A stretch of 10,302 nt of DNA from Anaerolineae bacterium. GTDB taxonomy: Bacteria; Chloroflexota; Anaerolineae; JAFGEY01. Made by a program: the position numbers and the translations under genes. Every line of letters starts with the position of its first letter. Positions within the stretch are counted from its first letter, which is position 1. The stretch spans positions 1 through 10,302 of the forward strand of contig JAFGEY010000503.1 of NCBI GenBank assembly GCA_016931365.1, read 5' to 3'. This document shows positions 1 through 7,359 of this stretch, in pieces. Below the pieces are notes generated by a model. It did not search any database and was not told the origin of the DNA. It worked only from the letters and a program-made list of their open reading frames with translations.

Positions 1-190
1 ATGCATCGCTGGGTAGCCAAGTCTGGCAGAGATAACCGCTGAAAGCATCTAAGTGGGAAACTCGCCCCTAGATTAGATCCCCCATCCTGTTAAGGGAGTA
101 AGACCGCTGGAAGACTACCAGCTAGATAGGCCACGTGTGTAAGCACAGTAATGTGTTCAGCAAAGTGGTACTAATGGTCGAGGGCTTGAT
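1..190 (+). rRNA. 23S ribosomal RNA, 3' end (partial)
   Basis: This is the last ~190 nucleotides of large-subunit rRNA; the rest lies left of the window. It is recognised by conserved 3'-terminal strings: 'ctgaaagcatctaagtggga' (helix 98-99 region), 'aagaccgctggaagactac' and the closing 'gtactaatggtcgagggctt', which match the domain VI end of bacterial 23S. No open reading frame competes here. The exact 3' end is placed by analogy at the final 'gggcttgat' and could be off by a few bases. The 5S gene follows on the same strand about 95 bases later, so both belong to one rRNA operon transcript. Confidence 0.95.
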
Positions 191-285
191 TCATTACACG
201 TAAGAAACGCGAAATCGTTGCGGAGTAACATTCTATTCAGCTTTTAGGTGCCAAGTGTTAACAAAAAGCTAGTTATAAAAAGGTT
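191..285 (+). other. 23S-5S internal transcribed spacer
   Basis: This is a short AT-rich spacer with no tRNA. Two pairings are visible. AGCTTTT at 239-245 can pair with AAAAGCT at 264-270. AAAAAGGTTCTC at 277-288 is the exact reverse complement of GAGAACCTTTTT at 403-414, on the far side of 5S rRNA. The second pairing extends 5S helix I outwards and is the kind of double-stranded stem that RNase III or RNase M5-type enzymes cut during 5S maturation. The processing role is inferred; the complementarity is seen directly. Confidence 0.7.
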
Positions 286-406
286 CTCTTGGTGTTTTAA
301 GCGGCGTGGTCCAACCCGGTCCCATCTCGAACCCGGTAGTTAAACGCGCCAGCGCTGATGGTACTTGGGGGGTAGCCCCCTGGGAGAGTAGGTCATCGCC
401 TGGAGA
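286..406 (+). rRNA. rrf: 5S ribosomal RNA
   Basis: Complete 5S rRNA of about 121 nucleotides. Diagnostic strings are 'gcggcgtggtccaacc', 'cccatctcgaaccc', 'gttaaacgcgccagcgctga' and 'tgggagagtaggtcatcgcc', in the order and spacing of bacterial 5S. Ends were set by aligning from memory to E. coli 5S: helix I is formed by 'ctc' near 286-288 and 'gag' near 403-405, and may extend outwards. The short 23S-5S gap supports standard operon order. Ends are uncertain by about 3 bases. Confidence 0.95.
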
Positions 407-422
407 ACCTTTTTGTTTTTTT
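403..422 (+). terminator. T-rich tract ending the rRNA operon
   Basis: The 3' strand of the extended 5S stem (GAGAACC) runs straight into a T-rich tract: from 410 to 422, 12 of 13 bases are T. This fits an intrinsic terminator at the end of the rRNA operon, with the stem being the 12-bp extended 5S helix rather than a small local hairpin. A second hairpin at 466-496 could act as backup. Confidence 0.5.
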
Positions 423-465
423 CAAGTTGTGATTGACCTTTTTCAGCAAAGCCAATATATACGAT

Positions 466-496
466 AAGACCCCACTTGGTTTCCAAGTGGGGTCTT
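466..496. terminator. bidirectional hairpin terminator between convergent units
   Basis: A perfect 14-bp inverted repeat, AAGACCCCACTTGG at 466-479 and CCAAGTGGGGTCTT at 483-496, encloses a 3-base TTT loop. It lies between the + strand rRNA operon and the 3' end (521) of the minus-strand zinc-ribbon gene, where convergent transcripts would meet. The T-tracts on either side are short, so release may rest mostly on stem strength. The position strongly suggests a shared terminator. Confidence 0.75.
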
Positions 497-520
497 TGGG
501 TTGGGAGGAGTACAGTGCTG

Positions 521-967
521 CTAGAGCAAAGGCAAAATAACGCCGATTCCCAGCTCCCACAAAAGTTCTTGCCCTGGTTCAGAGTACAGAAAGCCAGCGA
601 TCGCCGCAATGCAACAGCAGCAAAGCAGCAATAAAACGATGACGACAATGGCGACAATCAGCCCGGTCTTTTTTTTGCCGCCTGCCGCAGCTGGAGGCGG
701 TGACGGCGGCGTTACGGGCGGTGGCGGCTCAAATTCGGCAACAGGTTCTGGTGGCGGTAGTTCTTGGAGCGCAGGTGGCGGAGGGAGACTCTCTTCTTCC
801 AGCGAGTCGAGTGGTGGCGGTCTAAGAATCAGTGTTTGTTGAGGGGGTAATGCTTGTTCTGCTGAAATTGTCTCAATCGGCTCTTCTGCGGCCTCGACGG
901 GCGCGCCACAACTTCCGCAGAATTTTTCCTCTGGATTGACTTCAGCTCCACATTCTTTGCACTTCAT
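521..967 (-). CDS. zinc-ribbon, proline-rich, single-span membrane protein
   Basis: This 148-residue protein has three visible parts. Residues 1-22 form a zinc ribbon with cysteines C3, C6, C17 and C20 (CxxC-x10-CxxC). Residues ~40-93 are a low-complexity proline/glutamate linker with many PPP and PPPP runs. A KKK cluster at 98-100 precedes one hydrophobic segment (~102-127) that contains four consecutive cysteines (116-119), and a short hydrophobic tail ends the protein. The basic cluster suggests the ribbon and linker are cytoplasmic and the tail is outside. The start is supported by AAGGAAG seven bases upstream. It begins 48 bases after the stop of the lipoprotein gene and is probably co-transcribed with it. 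Zinc-ribbon proteins of this layout are common in bacteria, but their function is generally unknown and no enzymatic domain is seen. The zinc ribbon is confident; the cellular role is not known. Confidence 0.85.
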   Translation of the reverse strand: MKCKECGAEVNPEEKFCGSCGAPVEAAEEPIETISAEQALPPQQTLILRPPPLDSLEEESLPPPPALQELPPPEPVAEFEPPPPVTPPSPPPAAAGGKKKTGLIVAIVVIVLLLLCCCCIAAIAGFLYSEPGQELLWELGIGVILPLL

Positions 968-1015
968 TTTTCTTCCTTTCGTTTCATACTAGGGCTTGCG
1001 GATAATAATACCTTT

Positions 1016-2203
1016 TTATTCAACAACAACTTGGTTGATACGCCAAACGTCGTTGACTTTGACCAGTCCCCACTGAATGTACATCGTTCTGGTCTGATCA
1101 ATCAGCGTGTATTCGACCGTAGATGCGACCCACACTGGACCGCTGATCGGTTCTGGTGTGGGCGTTGGCGGGCATGTGCATTCAGGTTCGGGGCAATTTG
1201 GACAGGTCGCAGGCGCAGTCGCTAACACTTTTTGTGCATCGCGCGTTTTTTCAGCCAGAATAACCATTTGCTGCTGGACGGTGGCTTCCTGGCTGGGGGC
1301 ATAGCGCAGTTCTTTGACGCAGATATCGGTCAGCGAAGCGCGCGGCCAGGGGGTGATTCTGCCCCAGGCGTCTTTTTGCGCGCGCAGATTGTCGGCGGCC
1401 TCTTTGGTCAGAAACTGATAGACGGTTTGTTCGTTGGTCAGGTTGGCAAAGAACGCCATCAATATCTTTTCTGGATAAGGCGATCTGGCGATGTCTTGGG
1501 GCTGCCCATAGGCAAAATCCAGACAGACTTGAGTTGGGGCGATCGATGCGTCACCTTGCATATAACTGCCTTCTTGCGGACGATAGATTTTGCGAATGGC
1601 AAGCTGGCTGCGTTCATTGGTGCGTTCCCAAACAGTGACACGCTCAGCTTCCAGGTTGATCCGTGCGTCGGTGTCGAATTTGCCCACGCAATGATACCAT
1701 TGGCCGGTCGTCGGGTCGGCTTCGGGCGGAAGCACGGGGCTGGGGGCGTGGTTTTGCCAGGTAAACAAGGCGAGTCGAGTCAAGAGACCTTCGCTGTTGG
1801 TACCCTGATAGACGACTTCTGGCCCGGCCGAGTTTTGCAGGACTTCTTTGAGTTCGATGGTCGATTTACCTTCTCCCAGATAGGGCCAGCCGGGCACGGT
1901 CAATGGGTATGGAAAGACCACCGGTGCCTTGTCTTGATTGGCAAAGGAGTAAACATGGTAGATTACGCCGCCCACAGGCGTAAAGGCATCTGTGGCCAGT
2001 TGATCGTAGGTGTAGAGGATGGCCCAATCTTTTTGATTGTCTGCGTTGGTATCCAATCGATAAGTGGCGTAGGGTTTCCAGGCGGCAGGTAAAATGGTTT
2101 CCAGATCGAGTCGTTTGTCTTCGGGCGCGCAGCCGGGAAGGATGAGGGCTACGCCAACGAACAGCGCTACCAAACAGAGCCTGAATTTCAAAGGTTTACC
2201 CAT
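1016..2203 (-). CDS. secreted lipoprotein of unknown function
   Basis: This 395-residue protein has a clear lipoprotein signal peptide: basic start (MGKPLKFR), hydrophobic core, and lipobox LPGC with the lipidated cysteine at C25. The mature protein would sit on the outer face of the membrane. Residues 51-59 (DTNADNQKD) resemble a short Ca-binding aspartate loop of the FG-GAP/EF-hand style. Residues 334-352 are a linker with four cysteines (C334, C337, C342, C344) followed by PPTPTPEP. The C-terminal ~40 residues alternate hydrophobic strands and end in 'VNDVWRINQVVVE', like the last strand of an NTF2-like or SH3-like small domain. I do not recognise the family. The start is supported by a GGGGGT ribosome-binding site just upstream. 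It lies 162 bases after lon and 48 bases before the zinc-ribbon gene, all on one strand, so co-transcription with either is possible. Confidence 0.85.
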   Translation of the reverse strand: MGKPLKFRLCLVALFVGVALILPGCAPEDKRLDLETILPAAWKPYATYRLDTNADNQKDWAILYTYDQLATDAFTPVGGVIYHVYSFANQDKAPVVFPYPLTVPGWPYLGEGKSTIELKEVLQNSAGPEVVYQGTNSEGLLTRLALFTWQNHAPSPVLPPEADPTTGQWYHCVGKFDTDARINLEAERVTVWERTNERSQLAIRKIYRPQEGSYMQGDASIAPTQVCLDFAYGQPQDIARSPYPEKILMAFFANLTNEQTVYQFLTKEAADNLRAQKDAWGRITPWPRASLTDICVKELRYAPSQEATVQQQMVILAEKTRDAQKVLATAPATCPNCPEPECTCPPTPTPEPISGPVWVASTVEYTLIDQTRTMYIQWGLVKVNDVWRINQVVVE

Positions 2204-2365
2204 ATTTACCCCCTTTTGAGCGGTAAGGTTTGGAATCGTTCTGGATAGTGCTTATTCCGTGAGGTTCTTGCTTTTTGTGCCAAGGCTTTCCGAGCGGTGA
2301 ACCCCCGTTCAGGTCTGCCCTGCTCGGAATAGGGTTCAAGCCCGATCGACCACAGGCCGCCCAAG
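2204..2365 (-). other. structured gap between lon and the lipoprotein gene
   Basis: No gene is seen in this 162-base gap. It holds two overlapping inverted repeats that cannot form together. TTCCGAGC (2288-2295) pairs with GCTCGGAA (2322-2329), and TGAACCC (2298-2304) pairs with GGGTTCA (2332-2338). No U-tract follows the stem in the direction of transcription, so it does not look like a standard terminator. It could be an mRNA processing or attenuation structure, or chance. The lipoprotein ribosome-binding site (GGGGGT in the transcript) lies at the low-coordinate end. Confidence 0.35.
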
Positions 2366-4780
2366 TTATTTATTTTTTTGCTCTGGCAACAAAGCGCAGT
2401 CGAAAACCTGCGTGACGTTTTCCACAAACACAAATTCGGTGTCGCGCCGCACTTTGGATGGGATGTCGATCAGGTCTTTTTCGTTGCTCTTGGGCAAGAT
2501 AAATGTCTTGACCCCGGCGCGATGTGCGGCCAACACTTTTTCTTTCAGCCCGCCGATGGCCAGCACCCGGCCGCGCAGGGTGACCTCGCCAGTCATCGCC
2601 ACATTTCGGCGTACCGGGCGCTGTGTGAGCGCCGAAAACAGCGCTGTGGCAATGGTCACGCCTGCCGATGGGCCGTCTTTGGGAATGGCGCCTTCCGGGG
2701 CGTGAATGTGAATGTCGATCTTGTCAAAGTCCGTGCTATCTTCTTCCGATTCTGACTCGTTGAGCAATGATCGCGCGCAACTGAGTGCGGCCTGGGCCGA
2801 TTCCTGCATCACTTCACCGAGTTGCCCGGTCAGAGTCAGGTTACCCTTGCCTTCAAGCAGCGCCACTTCAATCGGCATCAGGTCGCCCCCGGCTTCGGTC
2901 CAGGCCGCGCCGATGGCCACGCCGATCTCGTCTTTGGCCAGTCCCTTCCAGTTGTCGATCTGGGGCGGGCCGAGGTATTTGAACAATGCCGTTGCCGTGA
3001 TGCGCGCCGGTATCGATTTCCCCTCGGCCAGCCGGCGAGCCAGCTTGCGGCAGATTTTGGCAATTTCGCGCTCCAGATTTCGGACGCCGGCTTCATAGGT
3101 GTATTCGTGGATGATGGCGAGCACGGCCTGATCTGAAAAATGGGTTTTAGTTTCGCCGAGTCCGTGCGCTTCTTTTTGTTTGGGAATCAGGAACCGGCGT
3201 GCGATCTCGAGTTTTTCTTCGTCGGTGTATCCGCCAAACTCGATCACTTCCATTCGATCGCGTAGCGCAGGCGGGATCGGATCGAGTATGTTGGCCGTGG
3301 TGATAAACAACACTTTGGACAGGTCATAGGACACGTCCAGGTAATGGTCGGAAAAGGCATCGTTTTGCTCCGGATCGAGCACTTCGAGCAGCGCAGCGCT
3401 GGGATCGCCGCGAAAGTCCAGCCCAAGCTTGTCGATCTCGTCGAGCATAAAGAGCGGATTGATCGTCTTGGCCCGGCGCATCGTCTGGATAATCCGTCCG
3501 GGCATTGCGCCGATGTAGGTGCGGCGGTGGCCCTTGATTTCGGCCTCGTCGCGGATGCCACCCAGGCTGACCCGCACAAAATTGCGCCCCAGAGCATCGG
3601 CGATCGATTTGCCCAGTGACGTTTTCCCCGTGCCCGGCGGTCCGACGAAACACAAGATCGGGCTGCGCATCTTGTCGGCGGCGAGTTTGCGCACGGCAAT
3701 GTGTTCCAAGATGCGTTCTTTGACCTTGTCCAGGCCATAATGGCTCGATTCAAGCTCTGCTTCGGCCTGCTTGATGTCCAGGTTGTCCTCGGTTTGCTCC
3801 TTCCAGGGAAGCGTCACCAGCCAGTCGACGTAGGTCTGGATGATCCCGGCCTCGGGTGACATAGGCATCATCATTCCCAGACGATCGACCTCGTGCAGTG
3901 CTTTTTCGCGCACTTCGTCGGGCATGTCGGCCTGGTTGACTTGAGCGCGCAGCTCTTCGATCTCTTGCGAATAGACGTCGCTTTCACCCAACTCGCTTTG
4001 GATGACGCGCAACTGCTCGCGCAAAAAGTATTCGCGTTGTGAATGATCGACCTGCTGCTGGGTTTGGGTGTGAATGCGCTCGGTGAGTTCTAGCACGTCG
4101 AGTTCGCGTGCGAGCAAAATGCTCAACTGTTTGAGGCGGGCCTCGGGATTGAGTTCTTCGAGCAGTTCCTGGCGTTCATTTACCTCCAACTCCAGCGATG
4201 AGGCGACCATATCCGCAAGCCAGTTTGGATCGTCGATATTCATAGCAAAGACATAGGCTTCGTCGGAAATGGTCGGGCTGAGTTGAATGCATTTTTCAAA
4301 GAGCGCTAGCACGGCGCGCATCAAGGCCTCGGCGCTGGCACCACTGGCCCGGGGTTCGATCAATGGTCTGGCTTTGACCAGGGGATAAGCTTGTGTCCGG
4401 TCCAGGTCTTCGATCCGAACGCGGCGTCGCCCTTTGGCGAGCACGCTGGTGGTGCCGTCCGGGATACGCAACATTTTCACGATCTCAAATTCAGTGCCGA
4501 TTGGGTACAGATCTTCCAATTGGGGTGTTTGTTGTTCGGGATCGCGTTGGGCCACCGCCACCATCAACCGGTCTTCAGAGAAAGCGGTTTCGACTGCTTT
4601 GACTGCTGTATCCCGGCCGATGAACAGTGGTGTGATCACGTTGGGGAAAAGCACCTGATCGCGCATCGGCAGCAGGGGATAGAATTGCGCTACGGGCAGT
4701 TCATGCTCATCTATCATGCTGTGACCGGCCAGCTTGTCCCAAAGGTTGACTAGTTCCTCGTCAAATGAGTCCTTGACCAT
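2366..4780 (-). CDS. lon: ATP-dependent protease Lon (LonA type)
   Basis: Lon is a cytoplasmic hexameric AAA+ serine protease that unfolds and degrades damaged and regulatory proteins. With the start at 4780 the product is 804 residues, a normal LonA length. Domains in order: N-terminal substrate-binding domain from about residue 33 (LPMRDQVLFPN), a coiled-coil-like stretch (~230-310), AAA+ module with Walker A GPPGTGKT (380-387), Walker B FMLDEIDK (444-451) and arginine-finger region LRDRM (~506-510), then the protease domain. The catalytic Ser-Lys dyad is intact: S705 in KDGPSAG and K746 in GGLKEK. An open frame extends upstream to 4915, but those 45 residues look non-family and the 4780 ATG has a GAGGA ribosome-binding site seven bases upstream, so the short form is chosen. 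It is probably the first gene of a minus-strand cluster with a lipoprotein and a zinc-ribbon membrane protein. Stress control is usual for lon, but I see no known heat-shock operator. Confidence 0.97.
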   Translation of the reverse strand: MVKDSFDEELVNLWDKLAGHSMIDEHELPVAQFYPLLPMRDQVLFPNVITPLFIGRDTAVKAVETAFSEDRLMVAVAQRDPEQQTPQLEDLYPIGTEFEIVKMLRIPDGTTSVLAKGRRRVRIEDLDRTQAYPLVKARPLIEPRASGASAEALMRAVLALFEKCIQLSPTISDEAYVFAMNIDDPNWLADMVASSLELEVNERQELLEELNPEARLKQLSILLARELDVLELTERIHTQTQQQVDHSQREYFLREQLRVIQSELGESDVYSQEIEELRAQVNQADMPDEVREKALHEVDRLGMMMPMSPEAGIIQTYVDWLVTLPWKEQTEDNLDIKQAEAELESSHYGLDKVKERILEHIAVRKLAADKMRSPILCFVGPPGTGKTSLGKSIADALGRNFVRVSLGGIRDEAEIKGHRRTYIGAMPGRIIQTMRRAKTINPLFMLDEIDKLGLDFRGDPSAALLEVLDPEQNDAFSDHYLDVSYDLSKVLFITTANILDPIPPALRDRMEVIEFGGYTDEEKLEIARRFLIPKQKEAHGLGETKTHFSDQAVLAIIHEYTYEAGVRNLEREIAKICRKLARRLAEGKSIPARITATALFKYLGPPQIDNWKGLAKDEIGVAIGAAWTEAGGDLMPIEVALLEGKGNLTLTGQLGEVMQESAQAALSCARSLLNESESEEDSTDFDKIDIHIHAPEGAIPKDGPSAGVTIATALFSALTQRPVRRNVAMTGEVTLRGRVLAIGGLKEKVLAAHRAGVKTFILPKSNEKDLIDIPSKVRRDTEFVFVENVTQVFDCALLPEQKNK

Positions 4781-4813
4781 CGTATCGTCCTCATTCACAA
4801 GATAATTGTTACC

Positions 4814-4842
4814 ACTATACCACAATTTTGTGATTAGGGCTA
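4814..4842 (-). promoter_or_regulatory. possible lon promoter with palindrome
   Basis: On the minus strand, TATAGT (4814-4819) is a good -10 candidate about 35 bases before the lon start codon. No convincing -35 is present at 16-18 bases spacing (best is TAGCCC or similar). A small palindrome, CACAA-TT-TTGTG (4821-4832), lies exactly where the spacer would be, and another CACAA occurs at 4796-4800. This suggests operator control or an activator-dependent promoter, but a 5-bp arm palindrome in AT-rich DNA may be chance. Confidence 0.35.
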
Positions 4843-5042
4843 TTCCAGAGGCGATAACGAGGACACTTGGAAAATAAATCGTTGCGCGAAAACAAGAATA
4901 CACGCCGGCGCGCATATTGAGTTTTTAAGGTGGTTGGAAGAAAAATAACTTTCCATAATGTTATGTACGCTTCATATTGTATATCAGGAACGGCAAATTG
5001 TCCAGAGCTAGTTTTATGTTCAGCTGGAAAAATCACTTTTGT

Positions 5043-5071
5043 TTGCCTCGACATTCGTTGTGTGGTATTAT
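5043..5071 (+). promoter_or_regulatory. sigma-70-like promoter for the membrane-protein gene
   Basis: TTGCCT (5043-5048; four of six match to TTGACA) and TATTAT (5066-5071; five of six match to TATAAT) are separated by exactly 17 bases. Transcription would start near 5078, leaving a leader of about 22 bases with the GAGGAG ribosome-binding site at 5091-5096. This placement lies downstream of the first ATG of the open frame (4977) and so supports the start at 5100. Confidence 0.55.
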
Positions 5072-5099
5072 AGCCTGTCGTGCTATATTTGAGGAGCGT

Positions 5100-7340
5100 A
5101 TGCCTGCTCTAAATCTTCGACATAAATTGTATATTTCAGCGACAGTCTTTGTATTCCTGTGTTGCACTTATTTGCTCACCTGTCGCGGCTTGCTGTCATC
5201 GATCGATGAGCTGGCCTTATTCAGCACGACTGAAAGTCTGACTCAGCGTGGATCGCTGGATGTTCCCCAGGTCGCTTTTGCGCGCTATCACAACCAGGTC
5301 GGACGGCTGGAACCGCTGCACCCGCTGCTGGCGGTGCCGCTCGACTGGCTTGCCTTGCGCATCGGTTGGCTGGGCAATGTCCAGACTGTGCTGTTGCTTA
5401 ACATCGTTATTACGGCATTGACCGGAGGCGTGCTTTATCTGCTCTTGCAGACGATGGCTTTTCCGTCTGTGGTGGCAGTCGCTGCCAGTTTGCTTTTTGG
5501 CCTGGCGACGATCTCCTGGCCCTACACGCGCACTTTTTTTCGCGAGCCGCTGACCGCACTGTTGCTGCTTGTCGCCGCCTGGGGACTTGAATGCTGGCGG
5601 CGCAAACATAGCTTGTGGTTTTTGGTGCTGACCTTGGGTGGATTGACCCTGGCTTTATTAACCAAGGTCACCTCTGCGCTGGCATGGCCGGTGTTTGCGT
5701 TGATTTTGCTGTTTGAAGCAGGGCTTTCGCGGCCGGCCCGATTGTGGCGGTTGACTCTATTGACCGCTGTCGTGTTGATCGGCGGGCTGATCGTGCTGGT
5801 CGTCTACGCACAACGCCAGCCGAGTGAGGCGGCGCAATCATTGTTGAGCTTTTGGTGTCGGTTTGACTTGATCGAAACGTCCCGGCGGCTTTTTGGCCTG
5901 ACGCTGGGCGCAGGACGGGGTCTGTTTATCTTTTCGCCGCTGCTTTTGCTGGCCTTGCCTGGCCTTGTTCTGATGTGGCGTCGGCGGCGCAGCCAAGCTG
6001 CACTTGTAGCCGGGCTGCTGGGCTCTTTCCTGGTCGGCTACAGCCGGTATTCAGACTGGCACGCCGGGCTATCCTGGGGATCGCGGTTTTTGCTGCCGAT
6101 CGTTCCGCTGCTGCTTGTGCCCGTTGCCGAGTGGCTGGGCTGGGTAGGGGCGTCTCGACGGTGGTGGCTCGGCCTGTTGACATCATTGTTGGCGGGGACC
6201 AGTGGGGCCATTCAACTGGCTGCTTCGATGGGCAGCACATCCTGGGTCACCGGGCTTTGCGCCTGGGACAATCTGTTCGATTACGCACATTCGCCCGCGT
6301 TTCTGATTTTGCGCCACTGGCGGCTTGTTCATTTCGATATGCTCTGGTGGCACGGGCCGGTGCCGGTGCACCTGGAGCAGGTTTATTGCAACCCCTGGAT
6401 TGCGCTGCTGCCCGCGCTTGGCTCGATCGGCGCGGCGACATTGCTGTGGAGCGCGCTTGGGGGACGACGTTGGGCCAACTGGCGCGCTTGGGGCGGGATC
6501 GCGGCGCTGTTGATCGGCGGTGTGGGGGTATTGCTGTGGCAGGCGCCGACCGCGACGCACGGCTACGCAGGGGCCAACCCGGTAGAGCTGCGTCAGGTGG
6601 CCGAGATCGTCAACCGGGAACGCGTCGGGCCACACACAATCGTCACCGTATCCAATGATTTTCACCTGAATGTGCTGCTCAATTATTTCAAAGGCTCATT
6701 TACGCATCGCTGGCTGTCGCCGATGCAGACAGGGGGGTTTGAAGACCTGCTCGATGCATCGTCCAGGGCGCACCGCCTGAGTCTGATCGTTGACCGGGTG
6801 CACATTCCACCCGAATCGTCGGGGCGCGATGCCGAGTTGTGGCTCAATGCGCGCTTGCATCGCTACATGGTCGATTGGGTGGGCGGCGGATACGAGGTGT
6901 ACAGTTATTTGTATCCGCCCACCGAAATGCCAGTGCAAGCGGTAGATTATCGCTGGGAGCCGGGGATGGCGCTGCGAGGGTTCGGCTTGACCCCGCGCGA
7001 GGTGCAGCCAGGCGAGCCGGTGTGGCTCGAATTTCACCTTACAGCGATGCACAAGATCGAGGATCGATACGATATTTTTGTTCAATTTCTCTCGCCCGAA
7101 GGCGTTTACGTCAATGGCACCGATGGCCCGCCGCAGTTCGGCGCGGCGATGACGACCTGGTGGCAGCCCGGCGACACGGTGATCGACCGGCGGGCATTTT
7201 TTGTCCCTGCCGATGCGCCGGCGGGCGAGTATCGGGTGATTGCCGGATTTTATGCCAACGATGAACGCCTGCCGGTGTTCGATGCAGATGGCAGAGAGTT
7301 GGGCCCGCAAATCGACCTCGGCGTGGTGCAGGTGCAATGA
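5100..7340 (+). CDS. polytopic membrane protein, GT-C-like glycosyltransferase candidate
   Basis: This 746-residue protein has about eleven or twelve hydrophobic segments between residues ~11 and 480, then a soluble C-terminal part. After the first membrane span comes a loop with adjacent acids (SIDE, D36-E37) followed by TESLTQRGSL. This is how GT-C/PMT-like enzymes that use lipid-linked sugars place their catalytic acid. Around 316-340, YSDWHAGLSWGSRFLLPIVP matches the Trp/Gly/Arg-rich loop common in such bacterial membrane proteins. Residues ~610-746 look like a beta-sandwich outside the membrane (GFGLTPREVQPGEP..., ending IDLGVVQVQ). If it is a glycosyltransferase, it would move a sugar from a polyprenyl-phosphate donor onto a surface glycan or protein; the substrate cannot be told. 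The open frame extends up to 4977, but the 5100 ATG has GAGGAG just upstream (a rather short 3-base gap) and a promoter at 5043-5071. The next gene starts 19 bases after its stop. Confidence 0.8.
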   Translation: MPALNLRHKLYISATVFVFLCCTYLLTCRGLLSSIDELALFSTTESLTQRGSLDVPQVAFARYHNQVGRLEPLHPLLAVPLDWLALRIGWLGNVQTVLLLNIVITALTGGVLYLLLQTMAFPSVVAVAASLLFGLATISWPYTRTFFREPLTALLLLVAAWGLECWRRKHSLWFLVLTLGGLTLALLTKVTSALAWPVFALILLFEAGLSRPARLWRLTLLTAVVLIGGLIVLVVYAQRQPSEAAQSLLSFWCRFDLIETSRRLFGLTLGAGRGLFIFSPLLLLALPGLVLMWRRRRSQAALVAGLLGSFLVGYSRYSDWHAGLSWGSRFLLPIVPLLLVPVAEWLGWVGASRRWWLGLLTSLLAGTSGAIQLAASMGSTSWVTGLCAWDNLFDYAHSPAFLILRHWRLVHFDMLWWHGPVPVHLEQVYCNPWIALLPALGSIGAATLLWSALGGRRWANWRAWGGIAALLIGGVGVLLWQAPTATHGYAGANPVELRQVAEIVNRERVGPHTIVTVSNDFHLNVLLNYFKGSFTHRWLSPMQTGGFEDLLDASSRAHRLSLIVDRVHIPPESSGRDAELWLNARLHRYMVDWVGGGYEVYSYLYPPTEMPVQAVDYRWEPGMALRGFGLTPREVQPGEPVWLEFHLTAMHKIEDRYDIFVQFLSPEGVYVNGTDGPPQFGAAMTTWWQPGDTVIDRRAFFVPADAPAGEYRVIAGFYANDERLPVFDADGRELGPQIDLGVVQVQ

Positions 7341-7349
7341 CGTGTAAAT

Positions 7350-7354
7350 GGAGG
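7350..7354 (+). promoter_or_regulatory. ribosome-binding site GGAGG deciding a TTG start
   Basis: GGAGG at 7350-7354 lies five bases before a TTG codon at 7360. It overlaps the in-frame ATG at 7348, which itself has no Shine-Dalgarno-like sequence upstream ('aatgacgtgtaa'). Initiation at TTG is therefore preferred. Confidence 0.65.
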
Positions 7355-7359
7355 TTCTT

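Larger units (their letters stand above)
4781..5099. other. divergent intergenic region (lon / membrane protein)
   Basis: This 319-base, AT-rich region separates lon (minus strand) from the membrane-protein gene (plus strand). Open frames entering it from both sides lack ribosome-binding sites and protein-like composition, so I do not call a gene. It holds the candidate lon promoter near 4814-4842 and the + strand promoter at 5043-5071. Nothing else is recognised in the middle. Confidence 0.6.

Noticed and set aside
191..285. Possible tRNA in the 23S-5S spacer
   Set aside because: No cloverleaf, no GGTTCRA T-loop or acceptor stem is present; only short stems flanking 5S.
609..842. Gly/Ser-rich 77-codon + strand frame
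   Set aside because: It is the antisense reading of the proline-rich linker (CCN on one strand gives GGN on the other).
1232..2092. A 286-codon + strand open frame
   Set aside because: It is antisense to the lipoprotein gene, which has a lipobox, a ribosome-binding site and sensible composition. It has no recognisable family.
2206..2433. A 75-codon minus-strand open frame at the end of lon
   Set aside because: It overlaps the lon 3' end in another frame, lacks a ribosome-binding site and has Arg/Lys-rich shadow composition.
4781..4915. A 45-residue N-terminal extension of Lon
   Set aside because: It is not like Lon N-termini, and the ATG at 4780 has a proper ribosome-binding site; candidate promoter elements lie inside the extension.
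4977..5099. A 41-residue N-terminal extension of the membrane protein
   Set aside because: The best promoter (5043-5071) and the ribosome-binding site (5091-5096) lie within it, and it does not resemble a signal or membrane segment.
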